From positions 1-64,000 of the forward strand of contig NZ_CP034888.1 of NCBI RefSeq assembly GCF_005083345.1: a stretch of DNA of 64,000 nt, written 5' to 3'. The DNA is from Buchnera aphidicola (Aphis nasturtii) (GTDB taxonomy: Bacteria; Pseudomonadota; Gammaproteobacteria; Enterobacterales; Enterobacteriaceae). Below the pieces are notes generated by a model that was not told where the DNA came from, did not search any database, and saw only the letters and a list, made by a program, of their open reading frames with translations. A program made the position numbers and the translations under genes. Shown in pieces: positions 25,444 to 35,570 of this stretch (the stretch's first letter is position 1; every line of letters starts with the position of its first letter).

Positions 25444-27273
25444 TTACTCTACTGTAACAGATTTTGCAAGATTTCTTGGTTGGTCTATATTTGTTCCTTT
25501 ACTTAAAGCAATATAATATGCAAGTAATTGCAAGGGAATTACATAAGAAATAGGTGCTATTATTTCCTCTACATATGGCACTTTTAAACATGTTATGTTT
25601 TTTTCTAAATTTATTTCTTCGTCAGAAAAAACATAAATTAAACCGCCTCTTGTACATATTTCTTGAATATTTTTTTTTGTTTTTTCAAGTAATGAGTTCT
25701 TGGGAGCTATAATAATAATAGGTATATCTTTATCAATTAATGCAAGAGGCCCGTGTTTTAATTCTCCACATGGATACGCTTCGGCATGAATATAAGCAAT
25801 TTCTTTTAATTTTAATGCTCCTTCCATAGCAATAGGATACTGATCATTTCTTCCAAGAAATAGCATGTTTTTTGTATTATATAATTTTTTTGCTATATTT
25901 TGAATTGCTTTTTTTGTTTTTAAAATTTCTTCAATTCTATATGGTAAAACAGTTAAAATTTTTACAATTTTTTTTTCAATATTATCTTCTTTTTTTTTAA
26001 TACTTACTATTTTTGCAACTAACATTAATAAAACAGTTAGTTGCGTAGTAAAAGATTTTGTAGAAGCAACTCCTATTTCAACTCCAGCTTTAGTTAATAA
26101 ATAACTATCTGATTCTTGCACTAAAGATGAGCTTTTCATATTGCATATAGTTAAATTTCCTAAATATCCTAATTTTTTAGAAATTCTTAGCGCCATTAAA
26201 GTATCTGCTGTTTCACCTGATTGAGATAAAGTAACAAAAAAACTTTTTCTTCTTATCGCTAATTTTCGAGAAGTAAATTCAGAAGCAACTTCAACATCAC
26301 ATGGAATATTAGCTAAAGATTCAAACCAATGCTTAGCTACCATGGCAGCATGATAAGAAGTTCCACATGCAACTATATGAATATGTTCTAAATGTAAAAA
26401 AATATTTGTTTCTTTTTTTCCTAACTCTGGAAAATAAATAGTTTTATTATCTTTCAAACGGTTTTTTAGAGTATTTCGAATAGATTTTGGTTGTTCATAT
26501 ATTTCTTTTTCCATGTAATATTTATATTTTCCTTTTTTTATATATTCATACTTAATATCAGATTCAATTATTTTTCTTTGAACTATACAATTATTTTGAT
26601 TGAAAATTTTAATTTTTTTTAGTTTAACAATAGCAATATCTCCTTCTTTTAAATATATAAAATGTTTGGTAACACCTAATAACGCAATTTGATCTGAAGC
26701 TATAAAATTTTCTCCTGCACCTAAACCGATAATTAAAGGACTCCCAGAACAAACAGCTATTAATTTTGATGAGTTTTTGCTATCCATAACCACCATGCTA
26801 TAATTTCCTTTTAATTTCATTAAACTATAATGCATAATTTCTAAAAGAGATTTACCTGTTTTTTTTTGCTCCCAATGCAATAAATGTACAATAACTTCAG
26901 TATCTGTATCTGAATAAAATATATAACCTTTTTTTTCTAAAAAAGATCTAATTTGAAAACTATTTTCAATTATACCATTGTGGACAATAGCAATATTTGA
27001 AGAAATATGTGGATGTGTATTTTCTTCTGAAACTTTTCCATGAGTTGCCCATCGTGTATGAGCCAAACCAATTTTTCCAAATAATTTTTTATTTTTTGTT
27101 TTTTTTATTAATTCATTTACTTTTCCTACACATCTAACTCGAATAAAATTATTATTTTGATTTATTAGAGCTAATCCAGCAGAATCATACCCCCTATATT
27201 CTAATCGTTGAATTCTTTCAAGAAGAAAACTAATTATATTACGCTGTGTTACTGCAGCAACAATACCACACAT
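25444..27273 (-). CDS. glmS: Glutamine-fructose-6-phosphate aminotransferase
   Basis: Makes glucosamine-6-phosphate, the first committed step toward UDP-GlcNAc. It has 609 residues, the same as E. coli. The N-terminal nucleophile Cys2 (MCGIVAA) heads the glutaminase domain, which includes [10 protein letters not shown] and HTRWATHG. Two SIS sugar-isomerase domains follow ([61 protein letters not shown]). It lies 37 bases after glmU, the E. coli operon order. Confidence 0.98.
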   Translation of the reverse strand: MCGIVAAVTQRNIISFLLERIQRLEYRGYDSAGLALINQNNNFIRVRCVGKVNELIKKTKNKKLFGKIGLAHTRWATHGKVSEENTHPHISSNIAIVHNGIIENSFQIRSFLEKKGYIFYSDTDTEVIVHLLHWEQKKTGKSLLEIMHYSLMKLKGNYSMVVMDSKNSSKLIAVCSGSPLIIGLGAGENFIASDQIALLGVTKHFIYLKEGDIAIVKLKKIKIFNQNNCIVQRKIIESDIKYEYIKKGKYKYYMEKEIYEQPKSIRNTLKNRLKDNKTIYFPELGKKETNIFLHLEHIHIVACGTSYHAAMVAKHWFESLANIPCDVEVASEFTSRKLAIRRKSFFVTLSQSGETADTLMALRISKKLGYLGNLTICNMKSSSLVQESDSYLLTKAGVEIGVASTKSFTTQLTVLLMLVAKIVSIKKKEDNIEKKIVKILTVLPYRIEEILKTKKAIQNIAKKLYNTKNMLFLGRNDQYPIAMEGALKLKEIAYIHAEAYPCGELKHGPLALIDKDIPIIIIAPKNSLLEKTKKNIQEICTRGGLIYVFSDEEINLEKNITCLKVPYVEEIIAPISYVIPLQLLAYYIALSKGTNIDQPRNLAKSVTVE

Positions 27274-27310
27274 ATAAATCTACCTTTGTTTTATTAAAAA
27301 ATCATTTTTA

Positions 27311-28696
27311 TTATTTAGTAGTTTTTTTGTTATTACTTTTAGTAAGAACCCAGTTTTCTTTGTATTTTTGTTCTTTTTTATTATAAACTAAACCTGGTTT
27401 TTCTACATTTTTTATCACGGTAGTACCTGCTGCAATAGTTGTATTTTTTGAAATTGTAATCGGAGCAATTAATTCAGTATTAGAACCTATGAAAACGTTA
27501 TTACCGATAATAGTTTTTGATTTTTTTAAACCATCATAATTGCATGTAATGCTACCTGCACCAATATTTACTTGAGAACCAATCTCAGAATTACCAATAT
27601 AACTAAGATGTTTTATTTTAGATTTTTTTTCTATAGTGCTATCTTTCACTTCGACAAAGTTACCTATATGTATTTCATTGTTTATTATAGTATTATTTCT
27701 TAAATGGCAAAAAGGTCCTATTATACAACTTTCTCCGATTTTAACATTTTCTATAATGCTGTATTCTCTAATTTGAGATTTGTTTTTAATCATACTATTT
27801 TTAATTATACAACCAGCTCCGATTTTAACATGATCACCTAAAATTATATTACCTTCTAATATAACACCGGTATCTATTTCTATATTTTTTCCATGTTTCA
27901 ACGTTCCTCTTAAGTTAAAATGATCGGGATCTTTTAATATAATTCCAGAAATCATAAGATTTTCAGTTATTTTTTTTTGAATAATTTTTTCTAAAATAGA
28001 CAATTGGACTTGATTATTAACGCCTAACATTTCTCTGTAATTTAAAGGTTTGACTGTCGAAATAGTATTTCCTTCTAAATAAGCTAAATAAACAATATCT
28101 GTAGCATAAAATTCTTGATTAATATTGTTTTTATTAATTTTTAACAGCCATCTTTTTAAATCTTTTCCATTTGCTATAAATGTTCCAGAATATACTTCTT
28201 TAATCAATTTTTCTTTATTTTTAGCACATTTATCTTCTATAATACTAATTACTTTTCCTTTTTTTCTTAAAATTCTTCCATATCCTTCTGGGTGTTTTAT
28301 ATTACTCGTTAGTAAACTTAGATTTGATTTTTTTTTAGATTCTTGTAATTTTCTTATAGATTCTTTTGAAATCAATGGCATATCTCCATAAAGAACAATA
28401 ATGTTTTCATTGTCTGAAAAATTTTTTGATGCTATAATAATAGCATCTCCTGTTCCTTTTTGATGTTTTTGGATTACCCATTCTACAGGAACATTTTTAG
28501 TTTGAGATAATATTTTTTTTATATTATTTGTACAAACTAATATGATTTTTGTAGGTTTAATAGATTTTGCTGTGTTTAAAACATATTCTAATATTGTTTT
28601 TCCGCCTAATTTATGTAATACCTTTGGGTAATTAGATTTCATTCTACTTCCCTTACCAGCTGCTAGTATAATAATAGTTGTCTTAGTTTGTAACAT
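27311..28696 (-). CDS. glmU: Bifunctional GlcNAc-1-P uridyltransferase / GlcN-1-P acetyltransferase
   Basis: Makes UDP-GlcNAc for peptidoglycan. The N-terminal pyrophosphorylase domain has LAAGKGSRMKS at residues 11-21. The C-terminal half is a left-handed beta-helix of hexapeptide repeats (for example IGAGCIIKNS, IGNSEIGSQVNIGAGSITCNYDG) that carries the acetyltransferase. It has 461 residues against 456 in E. coli. The start ATG is preceded by AAGGAT. GlmM, which acts between GlmS and GlmU, is not in this window. Confidence 0.97.
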   Translation of the reverse strand: MLQTKTTIIILAAGKGSRMKSNYPKVLHKLGGKTILEYVLNTAKSIKPTKIILVCTNNIKKILSQTKNVPVEWVIQKHQKGTGDAIIIASKNFSDNENIIVLYGDMPLISKESIRKLQESKKKSNLSLLTSNIKHPEGYGRILRKKGKVISIIEDKCAKNKEKLIKEVYSGTFIANGKDLKRWLLKINKNNINQEFYATDIVYLAYLEGNTISTVKPLNYREMLGVNNQVQLSILEKIIQKKITENLMISGIILKDPDHFNLRGTLKHGKNIEIDTGVILEGNIILGDHVKIGAGCIIKNSMIKNKSQIREYSIIENVKIGESCIIGPFCHLRNNTIINNEIHIGNFVEVKDSTIEKKSKIKHLSYIGNSEIGSQVNIGAGSITCNYDGLKKSKTIIGNNVFIGSNTELIAPITISKNTTIAAGTTVIKNVEKPGLVYNKKEQKYKENWVLTKSNNKKTTK

Positions 28697-28853
28697 ATAT
28701 ATCCTTTTAATATTTGTTAAAATATATAAATTTTTAAACTACTTTATTTAAAATTATTAAATTTATCAAATTATAATAATTAATTAATGGATATAAATTG
28801 ATTATTAAAGTATTTCAAGTATATAAATATATTATTTTATATTAAGGTGTGTT

Positions 28854-29663
28854 ATGTATCGAATTATCACAGTAGATCTAGATGGTACTTTATTATCTCC
28901 AAAAAATAAAATAACAAAATATACAAAAAAAATCATAAAATTATTAATAAATAAAGGTTTGTATATTATTTTTGCGTCAGGTCGTCATCATGTGGATATG
29001 ATGCATATTCGAGATAATTTAAATATTAAAATTTTTATGATTACTTCTAATGGAGCTAAAGTTTATGATTTAGACAATACATTAATCTTTGAAAATGATT
29101 TAAATACAGACATCGCTCGTAAACTGATTTCTTTAACACATTTAGATTTAGATATTATTACACAGGTTTATCAAAATGATTATTGGTATATAAATAGCAG
29201 TAAAATTCAAAATAATTTTTGTTCGAGTTTATCGTCACTTAAATACAAGTATTTTAATCCAGATAAATTTAATTTTAATAAAGTTAGTAAAATTTTTTTT
29301 ACCAGTAATAATTTTGAAAAATTATTTAATCTTGAAAAATATATCATTGCTTTATTATCGGAAAAAGTGAATGTGAGTTTTTCTGTACCAGGATGTTTAG
29401 AAGTTATATCCGGAAAAACTTCTAAAGGATATGGATTAAAATTAATATCTAATCTTTTAGGTATTTCTTTAAAAGAATGTATTACATTTGGCGATGGGAT
29501 GAATGATTATGATATGTTAAAAATTTCTGGAAAAGCATGTATTATGCAAAATTCAGATTTACGTTTAAAAAATCTTTTACCTGACGCTGAAGTTATTGGT
29601 CATAATAAAGATGACAGTGTAGCAATTTTTTTGAATAAAATATTTTTTTTATCAAATGTTTAA
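28854..29663 (+). CDS. yigL: HAD-family sugar/pyridoxal phosphatase YigL
   Basis: Cof-type haloacid-dehalogenase phosphatase. Motif I is DLDGTLL (residues 8-14), motif II lies near ITSNGAKV, and motif IV is FGDGMNDYDML. It has 269 residues against 266 in E. coli YigL, with many identical stretches (MITSNGA, VNVSFS, CLEVISG). E. coli YigL acts on pyridoxal phosphate and sugar phosphates; the substrate here is not provable from sequence. Its position next to metR-metE matches E. coli, with bioP lost. The 3' end faces metR across 23 bases. Confidence 0.9.
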   Translation: MYRIITVDLDGTLLSPKNKITKYTKKIIKLLINKGLYIIFASGRHHVDMMHIRDNLNIKIFMITSNGAKVYDLDNTLIFENDLNTDIARKLISLTHLDLDIITQVYQNDYWYINSSKIQNNFCSSLSSLKYKYFNPDKFNFNKVSKIFFTSNNFEKLFNLEKYIIALLSEKVNVSFSVPGCLEVISGKTSKGYGLKLISNLLGISLKECITFGDGMNDYDMLKISGKACIMQNSDLRLKNLLPDAEVIGHNKDDSVAIFLNKIFFLSNV

Positions 29664-29686
29664 TTATATAAATATTTTATTCTTAA

Positions 29687-30622
29687 TTAATATTTAAAGT
29701 TTTTAAAAAATCCAGGTTGTAATATATGACGAATAAATTTTAAACGATTATTAGCATGTGAAGATATAGAAAAAATAAAATTTTGTATAGTTAATTCTTT
29801 TTGTTCGCCACTTCTTACAGCAGCATATAGTCTTTTCCATATACCTTGTCCTAACTTTTTTGTTACAATTAAGTTTTGTTGTTCAAAATTGTCTACTACC
29901 CAGTGCGGTAAAGCAGTAATGCCCATTTTTGCTGATACCATTTGTATCAGAAGTGAGGTATTATTTACATTTTTAAATATTGGTATTATTCCTGCTGGTT
30001 GTAAAAAAAACTTCCATATATCTAATCTATTACGTTCTACTGGATATGTCATTAATATTTCAGATGATAAATCTTCTGGAACAATTTTTCTTTCTTGTTT
30101 CGCTAAAGGATGACTAGGAGATAAAATTAATCGAACTTCAAAATCGAACATAGGTATATAAACTAAATCGTTTTTAGGTAAAACTTCTGAAGTGAATACA
30201 ATATCTAGTTTACCTTGTTGAAGAGAGGGTTGAGGACTAAAAATCATATCTGAGTAAAAATCTATTTCTACCTTAGGCCAGTTTTTATGAAAAATTTTTA
30301 ATGCAGGTGTTAGCCAATGAATACAACTGTGACATTCAATAGCAAGTTTAATAACTGTATGATGAGTATATTTACAGTTTTTTATTGCTTTTTCTATCTT
30401 AGGTAGTATTTCTGTAGATAATTTTAGTAAGATTTTTCCTTGAATAGTAAATTTAATAGGATTGGTTTTTCTAATAAATAATTTAAAACCTAATCTTTTT
30501 TCTAGTTCATTACATTGATGAGAAATAGCTGATGGTGTTTGATGCAATTGAATTGCAGCGGAGTTTAATGAACCGCTATTTTTTAAGATTTGTAGCGTTC
30601 GTAGATGTTTTATTTCGATCAT
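29687..30622 (-). CDS. metR: LysR-family activator MetR
   Basis: Transcriptional activator of methionine genes, with homocysteine as coregulator in E. coli. An N-terminal winged helix-turn-helix (HLRTLQILKNSGSLNSAAIQLHQTPSAISHQCNELEKRLGFKLF) is followed by a substrate-binding domain. It has 311 residues against 317 and is full length, notable because few transcription factors survive in reduced genomes. It is divergent from its expected target metE. Start ATG at 30622 with AAGGAA upstream. Confidence 0.95.
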   Translation of the reverse strand: MIEIKHLRTLQILKNSGSLNSAAIQLHQTPSAISHQCNELEKRLGFKLFIRKTNPIKFTIQGKILLKLSTEILPKIEKAIKNCKYTHHTVIKLAIECHSCIHWLTPALKIFHKNWPKVEIDFYSDMIFSPQPSLQQGKLDIVFTSEVLPKNDLVYIPMFDFEVRLILSPSHPLAKQERKIVPEDLSSEILMTYPVERNRLDIWKFFLQPAGIIPIFKNVNNTSLLIQMVSAKMGITALPHWVVDNFEQQNLIVTKKLGQGIWKRLYAAVRSGEQKELTIQNFIFSISSHANNRLKFIRHILQPGFFKNFKY

Positions 30623-30634
30623 GAGATTCCTTCA
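30622..30634. promoter_or_regulatory. Possible MetR-binding site
   Basis: TGAGATTCCTTCA differs at one base from the MetR consensus TGAA-N5-TTCA. It lies between metR and metE, upstream of a weak promoter-like pair, TTGCTT (30654-30659) and TAGAAT (30678-30683). It overlaps the metR start codon and ribosome-binding site, so the match may partly reflect those signals. Confidence 0.3.
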
Positions 30635-30761
30635 TATCGATAATTAAATATTTTTGCTTGCGTATTTTATTTAATACTAGAATTATAAGATATCTATTTT
30701 AAATAAATCAATTATTAAATTATAAATAAATATTTATAAAATAGTTTGATAAGGAGACAAA

Positions 30762-33035
30762 ATGGCTATTACGAATCATATACTTGGATTTCCAAGAATA
30801 GGTGTGAATCGAGAACTTAAAAGAGCCCAAGAATCTTATTGGTCTGGTAATATTAAAAAATCAGATTTATTGTTGATAGGAAAAAATTTAAGAAAATACA
30901 GTTGGAATAAACAAAAAGAGACTGGAATCGAATATATATCAGTTGGAGATTTTGCTTGGTATGATCATGTTTTAACGACTAGTATGATGTTAGGAAATAT
31001 ACCAGAACGACATCATGATACTAATAATTCTATTGATTTAGATTGTTTATTTCGTATAGCTCGAGGATCTTATCCAGATATTTCTGCATCAGAAATGACT
31101 AAATGGTTTAACACTAATTATCATTATATAGTTCCAGAATTTAATAAAGATAGAATACTAAAATTTTCTTGGAATCAACTGTTAGAAGAAACAGATGAAG
31201 CTTTATCATTAGGTTATAAAGTTAAACCTATTATTTTAGGTCCTATCACATACTTATGGCTAGGTAAAGTAAAGGGAAAATATTTTGATCGTTTAGATTT
31301 ACTTGATAATATATTGCCTATATATAAGTATATTTTAAATGAATTATCCAAAAGAAACATTAATTTTGTTCAAATCGATGAACCTGCTTTAGTTTTAGAA
31401 CTTCCTGATAAGTGGAAAAAGGCTTATTCATATGCTTATAAATATTTACATGGAAAAACTAAAATATTATTAACAACATATTTTGATAGTATTAATCATA
31501 ATATAGAATTTATTCGTAATTTGCCTGTACATGGTATTCATATTGATTTAGTTTGTGGAAAATATAATTTATTTGATTTTAATAATAAAATTCCTAAAGA
31601 ATGGACGTTATCTTTGGGAATTATTAACGGGAGAAATATTTGGAAATCAGATCTTTTAAAATGGTTTGAAGTGATCTCTAAAATTACTAAGTTTCGTCAA
31701 AATTTGTTGATTAGTTCGTCTTGTTCATTATTACATTCGCCAATTGATTTAAACATGGAAAAAAATTTAGACAAAGAAACCAAGAAATGGTTTTCTTTCG
31801 CTATTCAGAAATGTAGTGAATTAAAATTATTGTTAACAGCGTTAAAGGATGATGATACTAGTTTAATTAAACAATGGTGCGATCCCATTTATCAACGTAG
31901 TTTTTCTGAAAAAGTTCAAAAATTTGAAGTTCAAAAACGTGTTTCTAAAATTTTAAATAGTAATTTTAATCGTATTAATAATTATTCTATACGTTCTGAA
32001 GCACAAAAAACTAAATTTAATTTGCCTATTTTACCTACTACTACGATTGGTTCTTTTCCTCAAACATTAGAAATAAGAAAGTTAAGAAAAGATTATAAAG
32101 AAAATGTAATAAATTTTAAAGAATATGAAATAGGTATTAAAAAACATATTTTAGAAGTAATAAGAATACAAGAAGAGCTAGATATTGATGTTCTTGTTCA
32201 CGGAGAAGCCGAAAGAAATGATATGGTAGAATATTTCGGAGAACATTTAGATGGATTTGTATTCACAGAAAATGGATGGGTTCAAAGTTATGGATCACGT
32301 TGCGTCAAACCACCTATTATTATTGGTGATATTAGTCGTCCAAAATCTATCACTATAGAATGGTTAAAATATGCTCAATCTTTAACAAAAAAACCAGTAA
32401 AAGGTATGTTAACAGGTCCAGTAACTATTTTATTTTGGTCTTTTCCTAGAGAAGATATTTCATTAAAAATGATGTCTAAACAAATTGGACTAGCATTGCA
32501 TGATGAAGTTTTAGATTTAGAAAAAAACGGAATTGAAATTATCCAAATTGATGAACCTGCATTACGAGAAGGATTACCTTTGAAAAAAAGTTTATGGAAT
32601 AAATATTTAGATTGGGCAGTAGATGCTTTTCGTTTAACTTGTTTTGATGTAAAAAATACTACACAAATTCATACACATATGTGTTATTGCGAATTTAATG
32701 ATATTATGAACTCTATTGCTTTATTAGATGCTGATGTTATTACAATTGAAACAGCACGTTCTGATATGGAATTATTAGAAGTATTTAAAGAATTTAAATA
32801 TCCAAACGAAGTGGGCCCAGGTATATACGATATTCATTCTTCAAATGTACCTAATGTTAAATCAATTGATATATTATTACAGCAAGCAATGAAGTATATA
32901 CCATTGAGACGTCTGTGGGTGAATCCAGATTGTGGCTTAAAAACAAGAAATTGGAATGAAACAATATCTTCGTTAAAAAATATGGTAGAAGCTACAAAAA
33001 AAATACGAAATATAATTCAAAAAAACCTAATATAA
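30762..33035 (+). CDS. metE: Cobalamin-independent methionine synthase
   Basis: Transfers a methyl group from 5-methyl-tetrahydrofolate (polyglutamate) to homocysteine, the last step of methionine synthesis. It has 757 residues against 753 in E. coli. The zinc ligands are visible in the C-terminal barrel: His and Cys in [11 protein letters not shown], Glu in [11 protein letters not shown], Cys in [12 protein letters not shown] strong AAGGAG lies 6 bases before the ATG. MetF, which makes its methyl donor, is encoded at 49214. Confidence 0.98.
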   Translation: MAITNHILGFPRIGVNRELKRAQESYWSGNIKKSDLLLIGKNLRKYSWNKQKETGIEYISVGDFAWYDHVLTTSMMLGNIPERHHDTNNSIDLDCLFRIARGSYPDISASEMTKWFNTNYHYIVPEFNKDRILKFSWNQLLEETDEALSLGYKVKPIILGPITYLWLGKVKGKYFDRLDLLDNILPIYKYILNELSKRNINFVQIDEPALVLELPDKWKKAYSYAYKYLHGKTKILLTTYFDSINHNIEFIRNLPVHGIHIDLVCGKYNLFDFNNKIPKEWTLSLGIINGRNIWKSDLLKWFEVISKITKFRQNLLISSSCSLLHSPIDLNMEKNLDKETKKWFSFAIQKCSELKLLLTALKDDDTSLIKQWCDPIYQRSFSEKVQKFEVQKRVSKILNSNFNRINNYSIRSEAQKTKFNLPILPTTTIGSFPQTLEIRKLRKDYKENVINFKEYEIGIKKHILEVIRIQEELDIDVLVHGEAERNDMVEYFGEHLDGFVFTENGWVQSYGSRCVKPPIIIGDISRPKSITIEWLKYAQSLTKKPVKGMLTGPVTILFWSFPREDISLKMMSKQIGLALHDEVLDLEKNGIEIIQIDEPALREGLPLKKSLWNKYLDWAVDAFRLTCFDVKNTTQIHTHMCYCEFNDIMNSIALLDADVITIETARSDMELLEVFKEFKYPNEVGPGIYDIHSSNVPNVKSIDILLQQAMKYIPLRRLWVNPDCGLKTRNWNETISSLKNMVEATKKIRNIIQKNLI

Positions 33036-33070
33036 AACAATATTATTTAAAATATTGAATTAACCAAGTC

Positions 33071-33124
33071 TTAAATCATCTTTTAGATTATTTTATATAA
33101 ATAAAAATCTAAATGATGATTTAA
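33071..33124. terminator. Bidirectional terminator between metE and purH
   Basis: Two 19-base arms (33071-33089 and 33106-33124, starting TTAAATCATC and ending GATGATTTAA) pair with a single mismatch around a 16-base loop. It is the longest stem seen in the window. It lies between convergent genes, 35 bases after metE. No clear U tract follows. Confidence 0.65.
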
Positions 33125-33194
33125 CGAATATAATAATATTTTTTAATTTATTTTTCAAATATTATAGCTATATTTTATTTTTAGTATGATAAAG

Positions 33195-34772
33195 TTAATG
33201 TTTAAAATGACGTTGTTGAGTAAAAATCATTGCTATATTATATTCATTAGCACATTCAATCACTTCTTGATCACGAATTGAACCACCTGGTTGAATAATG
33301 CATTTTATTCCAATAGATGTTGCTTTATCCACTCCATCTCTAAAAGGAAAAAACGCATCAGATGCCATCACAGCTCCTGTAGTATCAAATCCTCGATCTT
33401 TGGCCTTAAGATTTGCTAATTGAGTTGCGTCTACTCTACTAGTTTGTCCAGATCCTATACTAATAGTTGTTTTATTAAGACCATATAAAATTGCATTTGA
33501 TTTGATATATTTCACTATTTTCCAACAAAATATAGCATCTTGTAATTCTTTTTCAGTAGGTAATCTTTTCGTCACAAAATTAAATTTTTTTATATCTATT
33601 TCACTTTTATCATGTTCTTGCACAAGTAATCCGTTTGTTATTCTTTTGAAATCTATTTGTTCATTATTTTTTTTGAATTTTCCAGTAATTAATATTCTTA
33701 TGTTTTTTTTCTTTTTTAATATTTCTAAAGATAAATGATTTATTTCAGGTGCAATAATTACTTCAACAAATTGTCTTTGAATAATTTCTTCAGCTGTTTT
33801 TACATCTATTATAGAATTAAATGCAATAATTCCTCCAAATGCAGAAATAGGATCTGCTTTATAAGCAGATATATATGCTTTTAATAGAGATGTTTTTTCA
33901 GATACTCCACAAGGATTTCCATGTTTCACAATAACACAAGCTGGTTCATAAAACTCTTTAACACATTCTAAGGCGATATCTGCATCAGATATATTATTAT
34001 AAGATAATTTTTTTCCATGCACTTGATACGATGAACTAATCGTTCCTGGAGTTAAACTATGTTCTTTTATATATAAAGCCGATTTTTGGTGTTGATTTTC
34101 TCCATATCTTAAGTTTTGTTTTTTAACAAATTGAAATTTAATTTGATCTGGAAATAAATTTTTTTTATTTTTTTCATTAAATTTATTTTCATTTGTAAAG
34201 TATTGTTCGATACTTTTTTCGTAACGAGATGTATATAAAAAAGCTTGATTTGCTAAATACAACCTTTTTTCTATACTGACATAATTATTTTCTATTGAAT
34301 TAAAAATTAATTTAAAATCAAAAAAATTTACTATAACTATCACATCTTTATAATTTTTGGCAGCAGATCGAACTAATGTTGGTCCTCCAATATCAATTTT
34401 TTCAATCATTTCTTCTATTTTGTATTCTTTTTGAATATCAATTTTGTCAAATGGATAAAAATTAACGATTACAATGTCTATTGGTAGTATGTCATATGAT
34501 TGTATAGTTTTTTGATCTTTATCTCTTCTATATAAAATGCCTGCTATTATTTTAGGGTGCATAGTTTTTACGCGACCATTTAATATTTCTGGAAAATTTG
34601 TATATTCTGCAATTTCAATTACAGGTACATTGTGATTTTTTAAATATTTTGCTGTTCCTCCTGTTGCAAGTAAATTAATTTTTTTTTTCAATAAAATTTG
34701 TGCAATTTCTAATAAATGTTTTTTATTAGATAAACTAACTAAAGCATTTTTTAATATCTTTTTTGATGACAT
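33195..34772 (-). CDS. purH: Bifunctional AICAR formyltransferase / IMP cyclohydrolase
   Basis: Last two steps of IMP synthesis; AICAR also arises from histidine biosynthesis. It has 525 residues against 529 in E. coli. The N-terminal cyclohydrolase domain contains LLATGGTAKYL and GGPTLVRSAAKN. The C-terminal transformylase has the active-site Lys-His in VKHGNPCGVSE, plus the conserved SDAFFPFRDGVD and QPGGSIRDQEVI. PurD, its usual partner, is not in the window. A 10-A run lies at the start of the coding sequence (34679-34688). Confidence 0.97.
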   Translation of the reverse strand: MSSKKILKNALVSLSNKKHLLEIAQILLKKKINLLATGGTAKYLKNHNVPVIEIAEYTNFPEILNGRVKTMHPKIIAGILYRRDKDQKTIQSYDILPIDIVIVNFYPFDKIDIQKEYKIEEMIEKIDIGGPTLVRSAAKNYKDVIVIVNFFDFKLIFNSIENNYVSIEKRLYLANQAFLYTSRYEKSIEQYFTNENKFNEKNKKNLFPDQIKFQFVKKQNLRYGENQHQKSALYIKEHSLTPGTISSSYQVHGKKLSYNNISDADIALECVKEFYEPACVIVKHGNPCGVSEKTSLLKAYISAYKADPISAFGGIIAFNSIIDVKTAEEIIQRQFVEVIIAPEINHLSLEILKKKKNIRILITGKFKKNNEQIDFKRITNGLLVQEHDKSEIDIKKFNFVTKRLPTEKELQDAIFCWKIVKYIKSNAILYGLNKTTISIGSGQTSRVDATQLANLKAKDRGFDTTGAVMASDAFFPFRDGVDKATSIGIKCIIQPGGSIRDQEVIECANEYNIAMIFTQQRHFKH

Positions 34773-34848
34773 AATTTTATTTCTTATTTATAAAAGAGTG
34801 TTTTAATAAAATTCATTTAAAAAAATTTTAAATATTTTTTAATTATAT

Positions 34849-34865
34849 AGGGGCACTTTGCCCCT
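34849..34865 (-). terminator. Hairpin after hupA
   Basis: Arms AGGGGCA (34849-34855) and TGCCCCT (34859-34865) form a 7-bp GC-rich stem with a 3-base loop, 25 bases after the hupA stop. It is compact and conspicuous in this AT-rich region. The U tract after it on the minus strand is weak. Confidence 0.6.
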
Positions 34866-34890
34866 TAAAATTTTTTAATGTAATAGATTT

Positions 34891-35163
34891 TTATTTAATT
34901 GCATTTTTTAATGTTTTACCAGATATAAAACTAGGAACTTTTGTTGCAGGAATAATAATTTCTTTTCCTGTTTGCGGATTCCTTCCTGTACGAGAAGCTC
35001 TTAAATTCACTTTGAATGTACCAAAACCAACTATTTGTACGGGTTCGCCTTTTTTCAAAGATTCAATAATAGTAGATAGTGTTGATTCTAAAGTAGATTT
35101 AACTTGTATTTTCGATAGATTAGACTTTTTAGAAATAATATTAATTAATTGAGTTTTATTCAT
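34891..35163 (-). CDS. hupA: DNA-binding protein HU (alpha type)
   Basis: Histone-like nucleoid protein that bends DNA. It has 90 residues, as in E. coli. [18 protein letters not shown] and the arm region [25 protein letters not shown] are closer to HupA than HupB, and the neighbourhood of purH and rpoC is that of E. coli hupA. Start ATG is preceded by AAGGGCAG. Confidence 0.95.
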   Translation of the reverse strand: MNKTQLINIISKKSNLSKIQVKSTLESTLSTIIESLKKGEPVQIVGFGTFKVNLRASRTGRNPQTGKEIIIPATKVPSFISGKTLKNAIK

Positions 35164-35511
35164 TATCTGCCCTTTTTATTTAAAAAAATGATAATTAATT
35201 TAAATTATATTGATATAAATTTTAATAAAATAATTTATTTTTTTAATTAAAATAAATTCGTTTTAAGATACATTTTATATTTTTAAAAAATATTAAAAGT
35301 ATATTTAAATTCGTATTTTATATAATTTAAATCGAAAAGTTGTTTGATATTATATTTTTAAAATTGATTTAAAATTAAAAAGATGAATTTAACGAATTAA
35401 ATAAAATTAAAATATATAATATATCTAAAAAAAAATAAAAAGATAGTGCAAATCAATCATATGTTATTTCTAAAAGAAAAGTTTATTTTTTATATTTTTA
35501 TAAATTGTTTA
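35164..35511. other. rpoC-hupA intergenic region
   Basis: With the rpoC hairpin this gap is about 400 bases. It is extremely AT-rich, must contain the hupA promoter near its left end, and shows no ORF with recognisable similarity. The E. coli genes of this interval (thi genes, hemE, nfi, yjaG) have left no remnant I can recognise. Confidence 0.4.
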
Positions 35512-35532
35512 GGCTGCTTTACAAAAGCAGCC
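35512..35532 (-). terminator. Terminator hairpin after rpoC
   Basis: Arms GGCTGCTTT (35512-35520) and AAAGCAGCC (35524-35532) form a perfect 9-bp stem with a 3-base loop, 38 bases after the rpoC stop. It probably ends the long secE-rpoC transcript. The following U run is weak. Confidence 0.7.
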
Positions 35533-35570
35533 ATATTTTATATTTTTTAAAAAATTATATAGATATAGTT

